A model generated the notes under the pieces. The model was not told the DNA's origin. It made no database searches and saw only the letters and a list, made by a program, of their open reading frames with translations. Positions 26,471 through 36,092 of a DNA stretch of 48,781 nucleotides are shown here, one piece after another. Every line of letters begins with the position of its first letter. The stretch's first letter is position 1. The translations under genes were made by a program, and so were the position numbers. Location: contig CACJSL010000001.1 of assembly GCA_902596065.1 (NCBI GenBank), positions 1 to 48,781 on the forward strand, given 5' to 3'. Source of the stretch: an uncultured Alphaproteobacteria bacterium. Its GTDB lineage: Bacteria; Pseudomonadota; Alphaproteobacteria; HIMB59; GCA-002718135.

Positions 26471-27058
26471 ATGAGAACAGCAAGCATAGAGAGAAACACA
26501 AAAGAAACTAAAATTTCTTGTTCAGTTAATATTGATGGAGTAGGCAAATCAGAAATTTCTACTGGAATAGGTTTTTTTGATCATATGCTTGAGATCGTAT
26601 CACACCACAGCTTAATTGATTTAAATTTGAAAGCAGATGGAGATATACATGTAGACTTGCATCACACAGTTGAGGATGTTGGATACGCTCTTTCCCAATC
26701 AATTTTAAAAGCGCTTGATAAAAAATTAGGCATTAGAAGATACGGTTTTTACTACATTCCAATGGATGAGTGTTTATCAAGATGTGTTTTAGATTTCTCT
26801 GGTAGACCGGAGTTGGTTTGGAAAGTCAATCTAGATTTAGAAAAAGTCGGAGAAATGGATACAGAACTATTCCAAGAATTTTTTAAAGCGTTTTCAAATG
26901 AAGCTAAATGCAATTTGCATATTGAAAACTTATATGGAAAAAATAATCACCATATAATTGAGTCATGTTTTAAGGCTTTTGCTAGAAGTTTAAGAATTGC
27001 AGTTGAAATTGATGAAAAAATTAAAGACATAATTCCTTCATCAAAGGGTGTTATTTAA
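26471..27058 (+). CDS. hisB: Imidazoleglycerol-phosphate dehydratase
   Basis: Sixth step of histidine synthesis, converting IGP to imidazole acetol phosphate; metal-binding His motifs [22 protein letters not shown] and [13 protein letters not shown] are all present. 195 residues from the ATG at 26471, the usual length of single-function HisB; the frame stays open to 26426 but the added residues are not family-like. AAAGAG at 26455-26460 is a reasonable ribosome site. First gene of hisB-hisH-GNAT-hisA-hisF-hisE. Confidence 0.95.
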   Translation: MRTASIERNTKETKISCSVNIDGVGKSEISTGIGFFDHMLEIVSHHSLIDLNLKADGDIHVDLHHTVEDVGYALSQSILKALDKKLGIRRYGFYYIPMDECLSRCVLDFSGRPELVWKVNLDLEKVGEMDTELFQEFFKAFSNEAKCNLHIENLYGKNNHHIIESCFKAFARSLRIAVEIDEKIKDIIPSSKGVI

Positions 27059-27065
27059 CTTTTTA

Positions 27066-27701
27066 ATGAAAAAAAAGGTAGCTATAATTGATTATGGTTT
27101 GGGCAACATTGTATCTGCTCAACAGTCTTTTATAAAAGACGCAAGGGAACACAATTTAAATGCTGATGTTGTTATTACAAAAGATGTAGAAACAATAAAT
27201 AACTCTACCCACATTGTCCTTCCAGGACAAGGAGCTTTTAATTCATGTATTGAAGGCTTAAAATCTATTGATGGAATGATTGATTCTCTTGAAAACAATG
27301 TATTAAATAAAAAAAAACCATTTTTGGGCATATGTGTTGGTATGCAACTTCTTGCTGATGAGGGCAGAGAAAATGGAACTCATAATGGTTTGGGGTGGAT
27401 AAAAGGTTCTACAAAAAAATTAAAACCAAACAATTTAAAACTTCCTCATATGGGATGGAATAATGTTAATGTTATAAATAAAAATTTTGATATGGATTTT
27501 CCCATAGATAATCTAGATTTTTATTTTGTTCATAGCTACTACTTTGATTGCTTTGATAAAAAAAATATTATTGCAACTACAGATTATGATCTGAAATTTC
27601 CTTCTATAGTAGGTAAAGAAAATATATATGGTGTTCAATTTCATCCTGAAAAAAGCTCAAACCAAGGACTAAGATTAATTAACAGTTTTTTAAAATTATG
27701 A
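27066..27701 (+). CDS. hisH: Imidazole glycerol phosphate synthase glutaminase subunit HisH
   Basis: Class I glutamine amidotransferase supplying ammonia to HisF. Catalytic Cys C90 in FLGICVGMQLL, and His/Glu in GVQFHPEKSSNQG. 211 residues from the ATG at 27066; the N-terminus KKKVAIIDYGLGN is typical, so the in-frame GTG at 27048 is not preferred. It overlaps the GNAT gene by four bases (ATGA). Confidence 0.95.
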   Translation: MKKKVAIIDYGLGNIVSAQQSFIKDAREHNLNADVVITKDVETINNSTHIVLPGQGAFNSCIEGLKSIDGMIDSLENNVLNKKKPFLGICVGMQLLADEGRENGTHNGLGWIKGSTKKLKPNNLKLPHMGWNNVNVINKNFDMDFPIDNLDFYFVHSYYFDCFDKKNIIATTDYDLKFPSIVGKENIYGVQFHPEKSSNQGLRLINSFLKL

Positions 27702-28234
27702 AAACAAAACCTCAAAAAAAAATTACAATTAAAACCGAGATATTAAAGTCAATTTCAGGAGAAGACCTTGCCGACTTATGCAATATTACTGAAGAGGCTA
27801 TTAAAGCAGGGGGTGGTTTTGGTTGGTTAAAAGTGCCACAAAGAGAAGTTTTAAATAAATATTGGAAGGGATTAGTCGTAGTTCAAAACAGAATATTAAT
27901 TGTTGGTAGGCTTAATGAAGCTATAGCCGGAACACTACAACTAGCTCTTCAGCCAACAAATAATGAGGCACAAAAAAAAATAATTAATATCTCTTCCCAC
28001 TTTGTGGCACCTTGGGCCAGAGGTTATGGCCTTGCTAAAAATATGATAGATTATGCAGAAAATACTGCAAAACAAAAAGGAGCATCTTGTGTACAGCTTG
28101 ACATTCGTGACACACAAGAAGCAGCAATACAACTATTTAAATCTAAAGGATACGAACAATGGGGATCTAATCCAAGTTATGCAGTCGTGGAAGGCAAAAC
28201 TATTTCAGGTTTATATTTTTATAAAAACATTTAG
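27698..28234 (+). CDS. GNAT-family N-acetyltransferase within the his operon
   Basis: 178 residues with a GNAT fold: the acetyl-CoA loop VAPWARGYGLAKNMIDYAE (about 108-126) follows a strand (NISSHF), and the C-terminal motif TQEAAIQLFKSKGYEQWG is the usual GNAT end. The substrate is unknown. It starts by ATGA overlap with hisH and its stop shares a base with the hisA GTG, so it is translated as part of the his operon. It may acetylate a small molecule or a protein; no specific link to histidine synthesis can be shown. Confidence 0.86.
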   Translation: MKTKPQKKITIKTEILKSISGEDLADLCNITEEAIKAGGGFGWLKVPQREVLNKYWKGLVVVQNRILIVGRLNEAIAGTLQLALQPTNNEAQKKIINISSHFVAPWARGYGLAKNMIDYAENTAKQKGASCVQLDIRDTQEAAIQLFKSKGYEQWGSNPSYAVVEGKTISGLYFYKNI

Positions 28235-28971
28235 TGAAACTTATTCCAGCAATTGATCTTAAAGACAACAAGTGTGTTAGACTTAAGAGAGGTAGGGAGG
28301 AGAACCTAACTATTTTTAATGAGGATCCGGTTAATCAAGCTAAGTTCTTTGAAAAAAATGGATGTAAAAGAATTCATATTGTTGATTTAGACGGAGCATT
28401 TGGAAGATCAGAGGTAAACAAACAAACTATTCTTAATATAAGAAACAATATAAAAGTTGAAATCGAATTAGGAGGAGGCCTAAAGAATGAACAGGACTTA
28501 GATTTTTGGATTAATAAAGGTATAGATTTTTTAATTGTGGGCTCCTTAGCTGTTAATAATAAAATTTTAATAAAAGAAATATCTAAAAAATTTACAAACA
28601 AAATATATGTTGCTCTAGATGTTTTGCATCAGTATATTATGATCAAAGGCTGGGTTGAAAGTTCACAAGTTACTATAGATCAGGTTTTAAAAGATTATGA
28701 ACCCACTAACATTAAAGGCTTTATATTAACAGACATAGATAGAGATGGCATGTTAGAGGGCTTAAATGTTAACTTAATAAAAGAAAATATTCTTAAAACC
28801 AATAAAAATATTATTGTTGGAGGAGGACTATCAAACTATGATGATCTTATTAATTTAAAAAAAATTTCATCTTCAAACTTGGAGGGAGTTATTGCCGGGA
28901 AATCTTTTTATTCAGGAAATATTGAAATTTCAAAAGCTATAAAGATACTTGAAAATAATGCTCAAAACTAG
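28234..28971 (+). CDS. hisA: Phosphoribosylformimino-5-aminoimidazole carboxamide ribotide isomerase HisA
   Basis: (beta-alpha)8-barrel isomerase of histidine synthesis. Catalytic Asp D8 in [14 protein letters not shown], phosphate-binding ELGGGLK and [11 protein letters not shown], second acid in [11 protein letters not shown]. 245 residues, normal. Start is a GTG overlapping the GNAT stop (TAGTG). Confidence 0.95.
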   Translation: MKLIPAIDLKDNKCVRLKRGREENLTIFNEDPVNQAKFFEKNGCKRIHIVDLDGAFGRSEVNKQTILNIRNNIKVEIELGGGLKNEQDLDFWINKGIDFLIVGSLAVNNKILIKEISKKFTNKIYVALDVLHQYIMIKGWVESSQVTIDQVLKDYEPTNIKGFILTDIDRDGMLEGLNVNLIKENILKTNKNIIVGGGLSNYDDLINLKKISSSNLEGVIAGKSFYSGNIEISKAIKILENNAQN

Positions 28972-29716
28972 AATAATACCATGCTTAGATGTTAAGGACG
29001 GAAGAGTAGTAAAGGGAATAAATTTTTTGGATTTGATTGATGCAGGAGATCCAGTAGAACAAGCAAAGATATACTCTGAAGTAGGTGCAGACGAAATCTG
29101 TTTTTTAGATATTAGCGCTTCAATTGAAAAAAGAAAAACAATGATAAATATTGTAGCTAAAACGGCAGAACATGTTTTTATACCCTTGACTGTGGGAGGT
29201 GGTATTAATGAAATTGAAGATATTAGAGCATTACTTAAATCTGGAGCTGATAAAGTTTCAATTAACACTGCCGCTATTCTTAACGAAAATTTAATCAAAG
29301 ATTCATCTCAAAGATTTGGTAGTCAGTGCATAGTAGCCGCAGTAGATGCAAAACGACATAATAATGACTGGATCGTTTATTCTCATGGGGGAACCAAAAA
29401 TACTGGCATAAAAGTTTTTTCATGGCTTGAAAAACTTCAGCAGTTAGGTGCAGGAGAAATTTTATTAACCTCTATGGACAGAGATGGTACAAAAAATGGA
29501 TTTGATTTAGAATTATTAAAAAAATCAACCGACTTATTAACCATTCCAGTTATTGCTAGCGGAGGGGTTGGCAATCTTAAGCATTTTGAAGAAGGTGTAA
29601 CCAAAGGTGGGGCCAGTGCTCTTTTGGCAGCATCTGTTTTTCATTTTGCAGAATTTAGTATAAAAGAGGTTAAAAAATTTTTAAATGACAAAAAAATACC
29701 AGTTAGGATCAATTAA
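28958..29716 (+). CDS. hisF: Imidazole glycerol phosphate synthase cyclase subunit HisF
   Basis: Partner of HisH; closes the imidazole ring and releases AICAR. D11 in [15 protein letters not shown] and the second catalytic Asp in AAVDAKRH; phosphate loops VGGGI and ASGGVG. 252 residues from the ATG at 28958, which overlaps hisA by 14 bases; the TTG at 28949 is less likely. Confidence 0.96.
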   Translation: MLKTRIIPCLDVKDGRVVKGINFLDLIDAGDPVEQAKIYSEVGADEICFLDISASIEKRKTMINIVAKTAEHVFIPLTVGGGINEIEDIRALLKSGADKVSINTAAILNENLIKDSSQRFGSQCIVAAVDAKRHNNDWIVYSHGGTKNTGIKVFSWLEKLQQLGAGEILLTSMDRDGTKNGFDLELLKKSTDLLTIPVIASGGVGNLKHFEEGVTKGGASALLAASVFHFAEFSIKEVKKFLNDKKIPVRIN

Positions 29717-30016
29717 ATGAAAGAAGAAGTATATTTTTTACAAGATCTTTTTAATACAATTCAAAAAAAAGCCAAAAGTAAAGAAAAAAATTCTTATACA
29801 AAAGTATTATTAAAAAATGGAAAAAACAAAATTGCTCAAAAAGTTAGTGAAGAAAGCTCTGAGCTAATTATTGATTATTTAAATGGATCTAAAAAAAGAA
29901 CTATAGAAGAGGCCTCAGATTTAATTTACCATCTTTTTGTTTTGCTACATTCTAAAAATATAAAACTTGAAGACATAAAAAAAGAATTAAAAAGTAGGCG
30001 CAATGTACGACGATAA
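29717..30016 (+). CDS. hisE: Phosphoribosyl-ATP pyrophosphatase HisE
   Basis: 99-residue MazG-like all-helical enzyme hydrolysing phosphoribosyl-ATP. Motif KVSEESSELIIDYLNG and EEASDLIYHLFVLL carry the metal-binding acids. The ATG follows the hisF stop immediately. It stands alone, without a HisI domain, so hisI must lie elsewhere, as must hisG, hisD and hisC. Confidence 0.92.
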   Translation: MKEEVYFLQDLFNTIQKKAKSKEKNSYTKVLLKNGKNKIAQKVSEESSELIIDYLNGSKKRTIEEASDLIYHLFVLLHSKNIKLEDIKKELKSRRNVRR

Positions 30017-30353
30017 TAATATTTTTGCTAAAATTTTAAGAAAAGAAATACCATGCAAACCAATATATGAGGATGACAAGGTATTTTTTTTTAATGACAT
30101 AAAACCTCAAGCTAAAATACATATCCTAGCTATACCCAAAATGCCAGTAACTGATTATAATGACTTTATATCAAAAGCTGATAATGAAATGATTAAATAT
30201 TTTTTTGACAAAATTAATGAAGTTGCAAAAGGGCAAGGCTTAATTAATAGTGGTTTCAGAATTGTAACAAACAATGGTAAGGATGCAAACCAAGAGGTTC
30301 CTCATTTTCATTTTCATATTTTAGGAGGAGAGAATTTAAAAGGAATAAAATAA
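30003..30353 (+). CDS. HIT-family (HinT-like) nucleotide hydrolase
   Basis: 116-residue histidine-triad protein with the active-site signature VPHFHFHILGG (about 98-108) and the N-terminal IFAKILRKEIPCK segment of HinT. Such proteins cleave adenosine phosphoramidates and aminoacyl-AMP. It overlaps hisE by 14 bases and ends the operon; the BON gene begins convergently at the next base. Confidence 0.93.
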   Translation: MYDDNNIFAKILRKEIPCKPIYEDDKVFFFNDIKPQAKIHILAIPKMPVTDYNDFISKADNEMIKYFFDKINEVAKGQGLINSGFRIVTNNGKDANQEVPHFHFHILGGENLKGIK

Positions 30354-30935
30354 TCACTCTTTTATTATTACATAATTAACTATTTCTTTTACTCCCTTAA
30401 TAGTTTTTGTTGCTTCTATTATTTGGTTCAATTGTTCCGGCCTACTTGTAATACCCGCTATATACACCTTACCCTTAATTGTTTCAAAATTATAACTTAG
30501 AGCCCTTAAGCCAATTGTTTTAGCCGCCAAGCCTTTCACTTGAGTTGTAATCCATAAATCATTTGCATATTCTTTTATGGTTGTTCTGTTGCCTATCTCA
30601 ATTTCATTTATAACCTCTTTTACTCCGTCAACTTCCCAAACTTTTCTTACAGCCTCAATTCTTATTTCTTGTGTATCAACTAATCCAGTTAAAAGAACTC
30701 TTCCGTCGATAACATTTGTATTAATATTTACAAAAAGGTTAGCACTTGAGCTTAATAAATTTGAAGAAATATTAATTTTTATAGTTGCATCATCTACAAC
30801 AGTTCCTAGACTACGATCTCCTTCTGCTACAACCATAGTGGTCGCACCTCCGCTAGCAAGGACGCCACTAGGCGAACAACTATATAAATTTGATAAAACA
30901 AATAATATAAAAACTGAAAAAAATATTTTAATCAT
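30354..30935 (-). CDS. BON-domain lipoprotein (DolP/YraP-like)
   Basis: 193 residues: signal FSVFILFVLSNLYSC with lipidated Cys about residue 20, then two BON domains (about 45-115 and 118-190; GVKEVINEIEI and GVKEIVNYVII are the characteristic ends). E. coli DolP binds anionic phospholipids and supports outer-membrane integrity. The grouping with rsmI and an LppC/LpoA-like gene mirrors the E. coli rsmI-lpoA-yraN-diaA-dolP neighbourhood. It overlaps rsmI by eight bases. Confidence 0.87.
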   Translation of the reverse strand: MIKIFFSVFILFVLSNLYSCSPSGVLASGGATTMVVAEGDRSLGTVVDDATIKINISSNLLSSSANLFVNINTNVIDGRVLLTGLVDTQEIRIEAVRKVWEVDGVKEVINEIEIGNRTTIKEYANDLWITTQVKGLAAKTIGLRALSYNFETIKGKVYIAGITSRPEQLNQIIEATKTIKGVKEIVNYVIIKE

Positions 30936-31767
30936 CTTTAATTAATAATGCAGTGCCATAAATTTCTTTTTTTGAAATATTTGTTAACTTATGTACTATT
31001 TCAACGACTTCAGTCAAAGAAAATTTTTTCAATAACTTTTTCATTTCTTTAGTTATATGATTGTTTATCTTAATATTATCCCTAGATTTGACTTTTGCAA
31101 TTATTATTACAAACTCCCCTTTTAATTTTTTGGCATCAACAGAAATAATCTCAGCAATTTTTCTAGGAGTACCTCTATAAACAGCTTCATTTTTTTTTGT
31201 TATTTCTTTACAAACCGATATATTAAAATCATTATTTTTTGATAATAACTCTAGAAAAGATAACAACCTTAAGCCTGAAATAAATGCAACTCCTGTAAGT
31301 GAAGTCTCAGAAATCTTTTTAATTAAATCTTTTATTCCCCCTATATTTTTTGGGACAAAACCATAAAAAATAAAGTTATGAATAGGCAAACCTGATAATT
31401 GTAGAGCTGAAATTATAGAAGAAGCACCAGGTACAGTAGTGATCAATAAATTTTTATCTATATAATCTCTAACTAAATTATATCCTGGGTCTGAGATTAA
31501 GGGAGAGCCAGCATCTGAAATAAGTGCTATTGAAGAATTGTGTTGGTATTTCTCTATTCTTTTTATAAGCGAAATTTCATTATAATCATGTAATGATAAT
31601 AATTTCTTTTTAATGCCTAAGTTGTTAAGTAGTTTAAGAGAATGATTAGGGTTTTCACATACAACAATGTCTACTGATTCTAAAATTAATTTTGCCCTTG
31701 AGCTTAAGTCCGCCAAGTTTCCTATAGGTGTAGAGACTATATATAAACCTGTTTCCAAACTATTCAT
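30928..31767 (-). CDS. rsmI: 16S rRNA (cytidine-1402 2'-O) methyltransferase RsmI
   Basis: SAM-dependent 2'-O-methyltransferase. The signature LYIVSTPIGNLADLSSRA opens the protein, followed by ALISDAGSPLISDPGYNLV and VPGASSIISALQLSGLP. From the ATG at 31767 the protein is 279 residues, close to E. coli RsmI; other starts at 31788 or 31857 add 7-30 unconserved residues. The 5' end overlaps the divergent LppC-like gene head to head. Confidence 0.93.
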   Translation of the reverse strand: MNSLETGLYIVSTPIGNLADLSSRAKLILESVDIVVCENPNHSLKLLNNLGIKKKLLSLHDYNEISLIKRIEKYQHNSSIALISDAGSPLISDPGYNLVRDYIDKNLLITTVPGASSIISALQLSGLPIHNFIFYGFVPKNIGGIKDLIKKISETSLTGVAFISGLRLLSFLELLSKNNDFNISVCKEITKKNEAVYRGTPRKIAEIISVDAKKLKGEFVIIIAKVKSRDNIKINNHITKEMKKLLKKFSLTEVVEIVHKLTNISKKEIYGTALLIKDD

Positions 31768-33019
31768 CACTTTTATATTTATATTCATCATTTCTTGTGC
31801 GCCAGTAAATAATTCAACTAATTCATCCTTACCAAAAGAATATCCAGACATAATCAAAGAAACAAAGGAAAAAAAACAATTACCTAATAAAAAGATTAAT
31901 GAAAGAAAACTTACAAAAGCTTCTCAAAATAGAATTTATAATGAAATGGAAATTCTTTTGCCAAAATTTCTTGATGAAAATATTTCAAAAAATTTGATAA
32001 ATTCTTTTGAGCTCTCAATTTATAAAAAAGAGATAAAAAATATTCAATTAAACATAAACAAATACTATAATCTTGGTGAGTTAGAAAAGATATTAGAAGA
32101 AAAGGCTGCTCCAGGAAAAGTATTTATAGGAACTTTTGATTCTGATTCGACAAAGCTCATAAAAGAATATTGCAACAAAGATATAATGCTTTTTTCATTT
32201 ACAGTTGATCAAAGCTTATCTGGAGATTGTGTATTTTTAATAAATTTCTTTCCAAGGGATGATCTTGAATCAATTTTTAATTATTTTCCTGATGGATCAA
32301 AAATTGCGTTGCTGTATCCTGAAAATTTTTATGGATTCCATATAAATGAAATTATTGATGATATAGCCTCTAAAAGTAAATCAATTATAGTTGCTAGAGC
32401 CTCTTATAAAGAAGATCTATCAGATGCAAGAGAGGCAATAAAGCAATTAGGAAAATATGACTTAAGAAAAAAAGAACTAGAAAGACAAAAAGAAATTTTA
32501 AAAAATAAAAATGATGAAATCTCAAAAAATGCTCTCAAAAAAATTGAAAAATTTGAAACCGCAGGCAATGTTGATTTTACCCATCTAATTTTGCCAGATT
32601 ACAGTATTCGACTTTTAGAAATTGCCCCACTACTTCCTTTCTACGATATAGATCCACAAAAAGTTCAATTTGTAGGCACTGGTGTATGGGATGACAGGGC
32701 ATTTTTTACAGAACCAACCCTACAAGGTGCAATATTTAGTGGAATTGAAGAAAAATATAGAGATGAATTTTTCACAGATTACACTTATGTTTATAACGAA
32801 AGACCCTTAAGAACCGCTACTATACCCTATGATTTAATGGGCGTTTTGTCATATTTAATAAATGAAAACTTTAATATCCAAGATACCTCAAATTTTTTAA
32901 ATAGTGGAAAGATAAAATTTGATGGAATTGATGGAAAATTTTATTTTTTAAATAATGTTATTTCTAGAGAGCTAAACATTCTAGAAATTCAAAATGGATA
33001 TGTCAAAAAATTAAATTGA
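31667..33019 (+). CDS. LppC/LpoA-like penicillin-binding protein activator lipoprotein
   Basis: A lipoprotein with hydrophobic core LFITFIFIFIISC (lipidated Cys about residue 44 in this frame) and a periplasmic type-1 binding-protein-like body (GSKIALLYPENFYGFHINEI; VQFVGTGVWDDRAFF; PLRTATIPYDLMGVLSYLI), typical of the LppC family that in E. coli activates PBP1A. 450 residues from the ATG at 31667. That start is unusually far upstream and overlaps rsmI head to head by about 100 bases, yet no other ATG, GTG or TTG precedes the signal peptide in frame. The true start may be a rare codon near 31740-31760. Confidence 0.82.
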   Translation: MSTDSKINFALELKSAKFPIGVETIYKPVSKLFITFIFIFIISCAPVNNSTNSSLPKEYPDIIKETKEKKQLPNKKINERKLTKASQNRIYNEMEILLPKFLDENISKNLINSFELSIYKKEIKNIQLNINKYYNLGELEKILEEKAAPGKVFIGTFDSDSTKLIKEYCNKDIMLFSFTVDQSLSGDCVFLINFFPRDDLESIFNYFPDGSKIALLYPENFYGFHINEIIDDIASKSKSIIVARASYKEDLSDAREAIKQLGKYDLRKKELERQKEILKNKNDEISKNALKKIEKFETAGNVDFTHLILPDYSIRLLEIAPLLPFYDIDPQKVQFVGTGVWDDRAFFTEPTLQGAIFSGIEEKYRDEFFTDYTYVYNERPLRTATIPYDLMGVLSYLINENFNIQDTSNFLNSGKIKFDGIDGKFYFLNNVISRELNILEIQNGYVKKLN

Positions 33020-33598
33020 ATTTGTTAAATATTTAGATAATTTTTTTATTGCAATTGCTCTATGGCTTAATAAATTTTTTTGTCTAAGGCTCATTTCACT
33101 AAATGTAAGACCCATACCATTTGGGACAAAAATCGGATCATATCCAAAACCATTTTTTCCTTTAATTTTTAAAGATATTTTTCCATAAACTCTTCCTGTA
33201 AAAAATAATTGTTTATTTGTGTTTAATGTTAGACATATAGAAGTTTCAAAAAAAGCTTTGTATTTATTTTTATTTTTTACCACATCAATAATTTTATTTA
33301 AAACTGAATTTGTTTTATTATCTGACTCAAGATATTTTTTTGAATTAATGCCAGGCCCACCATTTAAAGCATCAATACAAATTCCAGAGTCGTCAGCAAA
33401 ACATATTTTATTAAACTTTTTAAAACCATAGATAGATTTTATTTTCGCATTATATTTAAATGTTTTACCACTCTCAATAGGTGAAACTGTATTTTTATAA
33501 TCATTAAGGCTTAGTAGTTTATAATTAAATTTTGTAAACAGATTAGAAATTTCTTGGATTTTATTTTTATTATTAGAAAAAAAAAGAATTTCTTTCAC
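33011..33598 (-). CDS. rdgB: XTP/dITP diphosphatase (RdgB/HAM1)
   Basis: Removes deaminated purine nucleotides from the NTP pool. N-terminal ILFFSNNKNKIQEI, catalytic ADDSGICIDALNGGPG, and C-terminal GYDPIFVPNG and LSHRAIAIKKL. 195 residues, standard. It follows rph by four bases and overlaps the LppC-like gene tail to tail by nine bases. Confidence 0.95.
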   Translation of the reverse strand: MKEILFFSNNKNKIQEISNLFTKFNYKLLSLNDYKNTVSPIESGKTFKYNAKIKSIYGFKKFNKICFADDSGICIDALNGGPGINSKKYLESDNKTNSVLNKIIDVVKNKNKYKAFFETSICLTLNTNKQLFFTGRVYGKISLKIKGKNGFGYDPIFVPNGMGLTFSEMSLRQKNLLSHRAIAIKKLSKYLTNSI

Positions 33599-33602
33599 TA
33601 TA

Positions 33603-34316
33603 TTATACTGACAAACATTTTTTTTGTCTCTCTATTATTTCAGAGACCCCTTCAGATGCAAGATCAAAAAGTGTATTATATTGTTCTCTACTAAAAAAGT
33701 ATTCCTCGCCTGTTGTTTGAATTTCAGCAATTTTTCCACTTTCACAAATAACAAAATTTCCATCTACCTGTGCTTTAGAATCTTCTTCATAGTCTAGATC
33801 TAAATTAGGTTTGTCATCAATAATTCCAACTGAAACTCCAGCTATAAATTCTTTAATAATAGGTTTTTCAATATTGAAATTTTTTTTAACTAAATCTACA
33901 GCTTGATAAAGAGCTACAAATCCACCACTAATCGATGCAGTTCTTGTTCCGCCATCAGCTTGAATAACATCGCAATCTATTTTTATTTGTCTTTCACCTA
34001 AGTTTTTTAAATTTATTATTGATCTTAGGCTTCGTCCAATCAATCTCTGAATTTCCTGGGTTCTTCCAGTTTGCTTACCTTTTGCTGCCTCTCTATCTAT
34101 TCTTGAATTTGTTGATCTCGGCAACATACCATATTCAGCTGTTACCCAGCCTTTTCCAGAGTTTTTTAACCAATGAGGAGTTTTTTCATCAACTGAAGCA
34201 GTGCACAAAACATGAGTATTACCAAATTTTACCAAACATGAGCCCTCTGCATGGATGTTTACACCAGTTTCAAAGGAAATTTCTCTCATTTCTTTAAAGG
34301 TTCTTTTTTCTCTCAT
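33603..34316 (-). CDS. rph: Ribonuclease PH
   Basis: Phosphorolytic 3'-5' exoribonuclease that trims tRNA 3' ends. Core motifs SRIDREAAKGKQTGRTQEIQ, IDCDVIQADGGTRTASISG and the C-terminal EIQTTGEEYFFSREQY. 237 residues, full length. Divergent from hrcA (51 bases between start codons), a pairing common in alphaproteobacteria. Confidence 0.97.
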   Translation of the reverse strand: MREKRTFKEMREISFETGVNIHAEGSCLVKFGNTHVLCTASVDEKTPHWLKNSGKGWVTAEYGMLPRSTNSRIDREAAKGKQTGRTQEIQRLIGRSLRSIINLKNLGERQIKIDCDVIQADGGTRTASISGGFVALYQAVDLVKKNFNIEKPIIKEFIAGVSVGIIDDKPNLDLDYEEDSKAQVDGNFVICESGKIAEIQTTGEEYFFSREQYNTLFDLASEGVSEIIERQKKCLSV

Positions 34317-34367
34317 TTTATTATTTTAATTTTTTTTTTGTATTTTTTTATTATAGAGTTATTTTTT

Positions 34368-35414
34368 ATGTCAGAAAACCTTTATGTAAAATTAAATGAC
34401 AGATCAAAACAAATTTTTAAAACTGTTGTTGAAACTTACTTGGAAACAGGCTCCCCTTCTGGATCAGAAAAAATATTAAAAAAAGGATCTATAGATATTT
34501 CTTCAGCATCTATTAGGTCAATTTTAGCTGATTTACAGAAAGAAGGCCTTTTGTATGCTCCTCATACTTCTTCTGGAAGACTTCCAACCGACAAGGGTAT
34601 GAGATTATTTGTAGATGGTTTATTAGAGTTTGGAAGGCTTACAAAAAATGAACAAGCAAACATAAAACAAAAGTGTTTATCAAAAGGAAATTCTTTCCAA
34701 GAAGTTCTAAGCGAAGCTTCAAAATTGATATCTGGTCTATCCAGTCATGCCGGTATAGTTGTGGCACCCAAATACCAAAACAACATAAAACACATTGAAT
34801 TTATAAGACTAAACTCAAGTCAGGTCATGTCAATTATAGCAAGTACTAATGGACAAATTGAAAATAGAATCATTGAAGATGAAGGAAAGTTTAACGAGAG
34901 TATTTTGAGAGAAATATCAAATTTTTTAAATTTTAAATACAAAAATCAACCTATAGAAGAAATACAAAAAAATATTCAACAAGATATTAATTATTCAAAA
35001 GGAAGGCTGGAAACACTATCAAAAAATTTAGTTAAAAAAGGAATTTTAGAACTAACTCCTGATTTAAAAAATCCATATATATTTTTTCATGGTCAATCAT
35101 CCCTCTTAAATGATGAAATAGTTTCTAAAGACTTAGATCAAATTAGAAAGTTGTTTGATGATATTGAAAATAAAACAAGTTTTTTAGATATACTAGAAAA
35201 TACCAATTCTGCTAAGGGAGTACAAATATTTATTGGATCACAAAATTTTTTATTTAAACACTCTGGTCTTTCTATGGTAATGGCCCCATATAAAGATAAG
35301 GAGCAAAAAATTATAGGAGCTATTGGAGTTGTTGGTCCAACAAGGTTAAATTATGCTAAAATAGTACCTTTGGTTGACTATACATCAAAAATTGTTGGAA
35401 AGGTTTTAAGTTAA
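34368..35414 (+). CDS. hrcA: Heat-inducible transcriptional repressor HrcA
   Basis: 348 residues from the ATG at 34368. N-terminal winged helix (DRSKQIFKTVVETYLETGSP; SSASIRSILADLQKEGLL), then the HrcA dimer/inserted domain; C-terminal segment IGAIGVVGPTRLNYAKIVP is typical. HrcA represses chaperone operons by binding CIRCE inverted repeats (GCACTC/GAGTGC). I find no such repeat near hrcA, grpE or dnaK, so its target (commonly groESL) is probably elsewhere. The longer frame from 34251 encodes a hydrophobic extension antisense to rph and is rejected. Confidence 0.95.
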   Translation: MSENLYVKLNDRSKQIFKTVVETYLETGSPSGSEKILKKGSIDISSASIRSILADLQKEGLLYAPHTSSGRLPTDKGMRLFVDGLLEFGRLTKNEQANIKQKCLSKGNSFQEVLSEASKLISGLSSHAGIVVAPKYQNNIKHIEFIRLNSSQVMSIIASTNGQIENRIIEDEGKFNESILREISNFLNFKYKNQPIEEIQKNIQQDINYSKGRLETLSKNLVKKGILELTPDLKNPYIFFHGQSSLLNDEIVSKDLDQIRKLFDDIENKTSFLDILENTNSAKGVQIFIGSQNFLFKHSGLSMVMAPYKDKEQKIIGAIGVVGPTRLNYAKIVPLVDYTSKIVGKVLS

Positions 35415-36067
35415 TGCAAGATAATAAAGAAAACAAAAATTCAACTTTAGAAGATGAAGGAGATTTTGCAGACTCAACAAAAGATAATCAAGAAGAACAA
35501 AAAGAAAATAAATTAGAAGACAAAGAAATTGCATCAGAAAATCAGAGCCCAGAGAACAATGATAATGATATTAATGAAATAGAAAAGTTAAGTGAAGAAT
35601 TAGAAAAGCTGAAGGAAGAAAAATTAAGACTACTTGCTGAGATGGAAAATCTTAGGAAAAGGTCAGAAAAAGAAAAATTAGACTCTATAAGATATGGTAG
35701 CATGAATCTAGCTAGAGATATTTTGTCACCTGGAGACAATTTATCACGTGCACTAGAAGCAATCCCAGAAGATGAAAAAAGCTCAGAAAAATTTAAAAAT
35801 TTAAAAGATGGTTTAAATATGGTTCAAAAAGAATTTTCCACGATTTTAAGCAAACATGGTGTAAACAAAATAGAGGCAATTAATACTAAATTTGATCATA
35901 ATCTTCACCAAGCTATGGTTGAGTTAGAGGATGATACAGTGGATGAAGGTACTATTGTTCAAGAGATGCAATCTGGATATACCATGCACGATAGGTTATT
36001 ACGCCCATCGATGGTCGCAGTATCAAAAAAACCTGCAAAAAAAGATAATAGTAAAAAAAATGACTAA
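35414..36067 (+). CDS. grpE: Nucleotide exchange factor GrpE
   Basis: DnaK co-chaperone. Acidic, Asn/Glu/Lys-rich disordered N-terminus (1-~50), long coiled coil (about 50-100, EIEKLSEELEKLKEEKLRLL then MENLRKRSEKEK), and the C-terminal beta domain with NKIEAINTKFDHNLHQAM and MLHDRLLRPSMV-like end (YTMHDRLLRPSMVAVSK). 217 residues. Starts by TAATG overlap with hrcA. Confidence 0.96.
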   Translation: MQDNKENKNSTLEDEGDFADSTKDNQEEQKENKLEDKEIASENQSPENNDNDINEIEKLSEELEKLKEEKLRLLAEMENLRKRSEKEKLDSIRYGSMNLARDILSPGDNLSRALEAIPEDEKSSEKFKNLKDGLNMVQKEFSTILSKHGVNKIEAINTKFDHNLHQAMVELEDDTVDEGTIVQEMQSGYTMHDRLLRPSMVAVSKKPAKKDNSKKND

Positions 36068-36092
36068 TTTTTAATGTTTTTTTAGTCTTATA

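Noticed and set aside
34251-34367. 39-residue hydrophobic N-terminal extension of HrcA
   Set aside because: It is antisense to the start of rph, is not family-like, and a good HrcA start lies at 34368.
35750-35756. Further CACGTG sites (near 35750 and 42690) as parS
   Set aside because: Only the six-base centre matches; the flanking TTT/AAA arms are missing.
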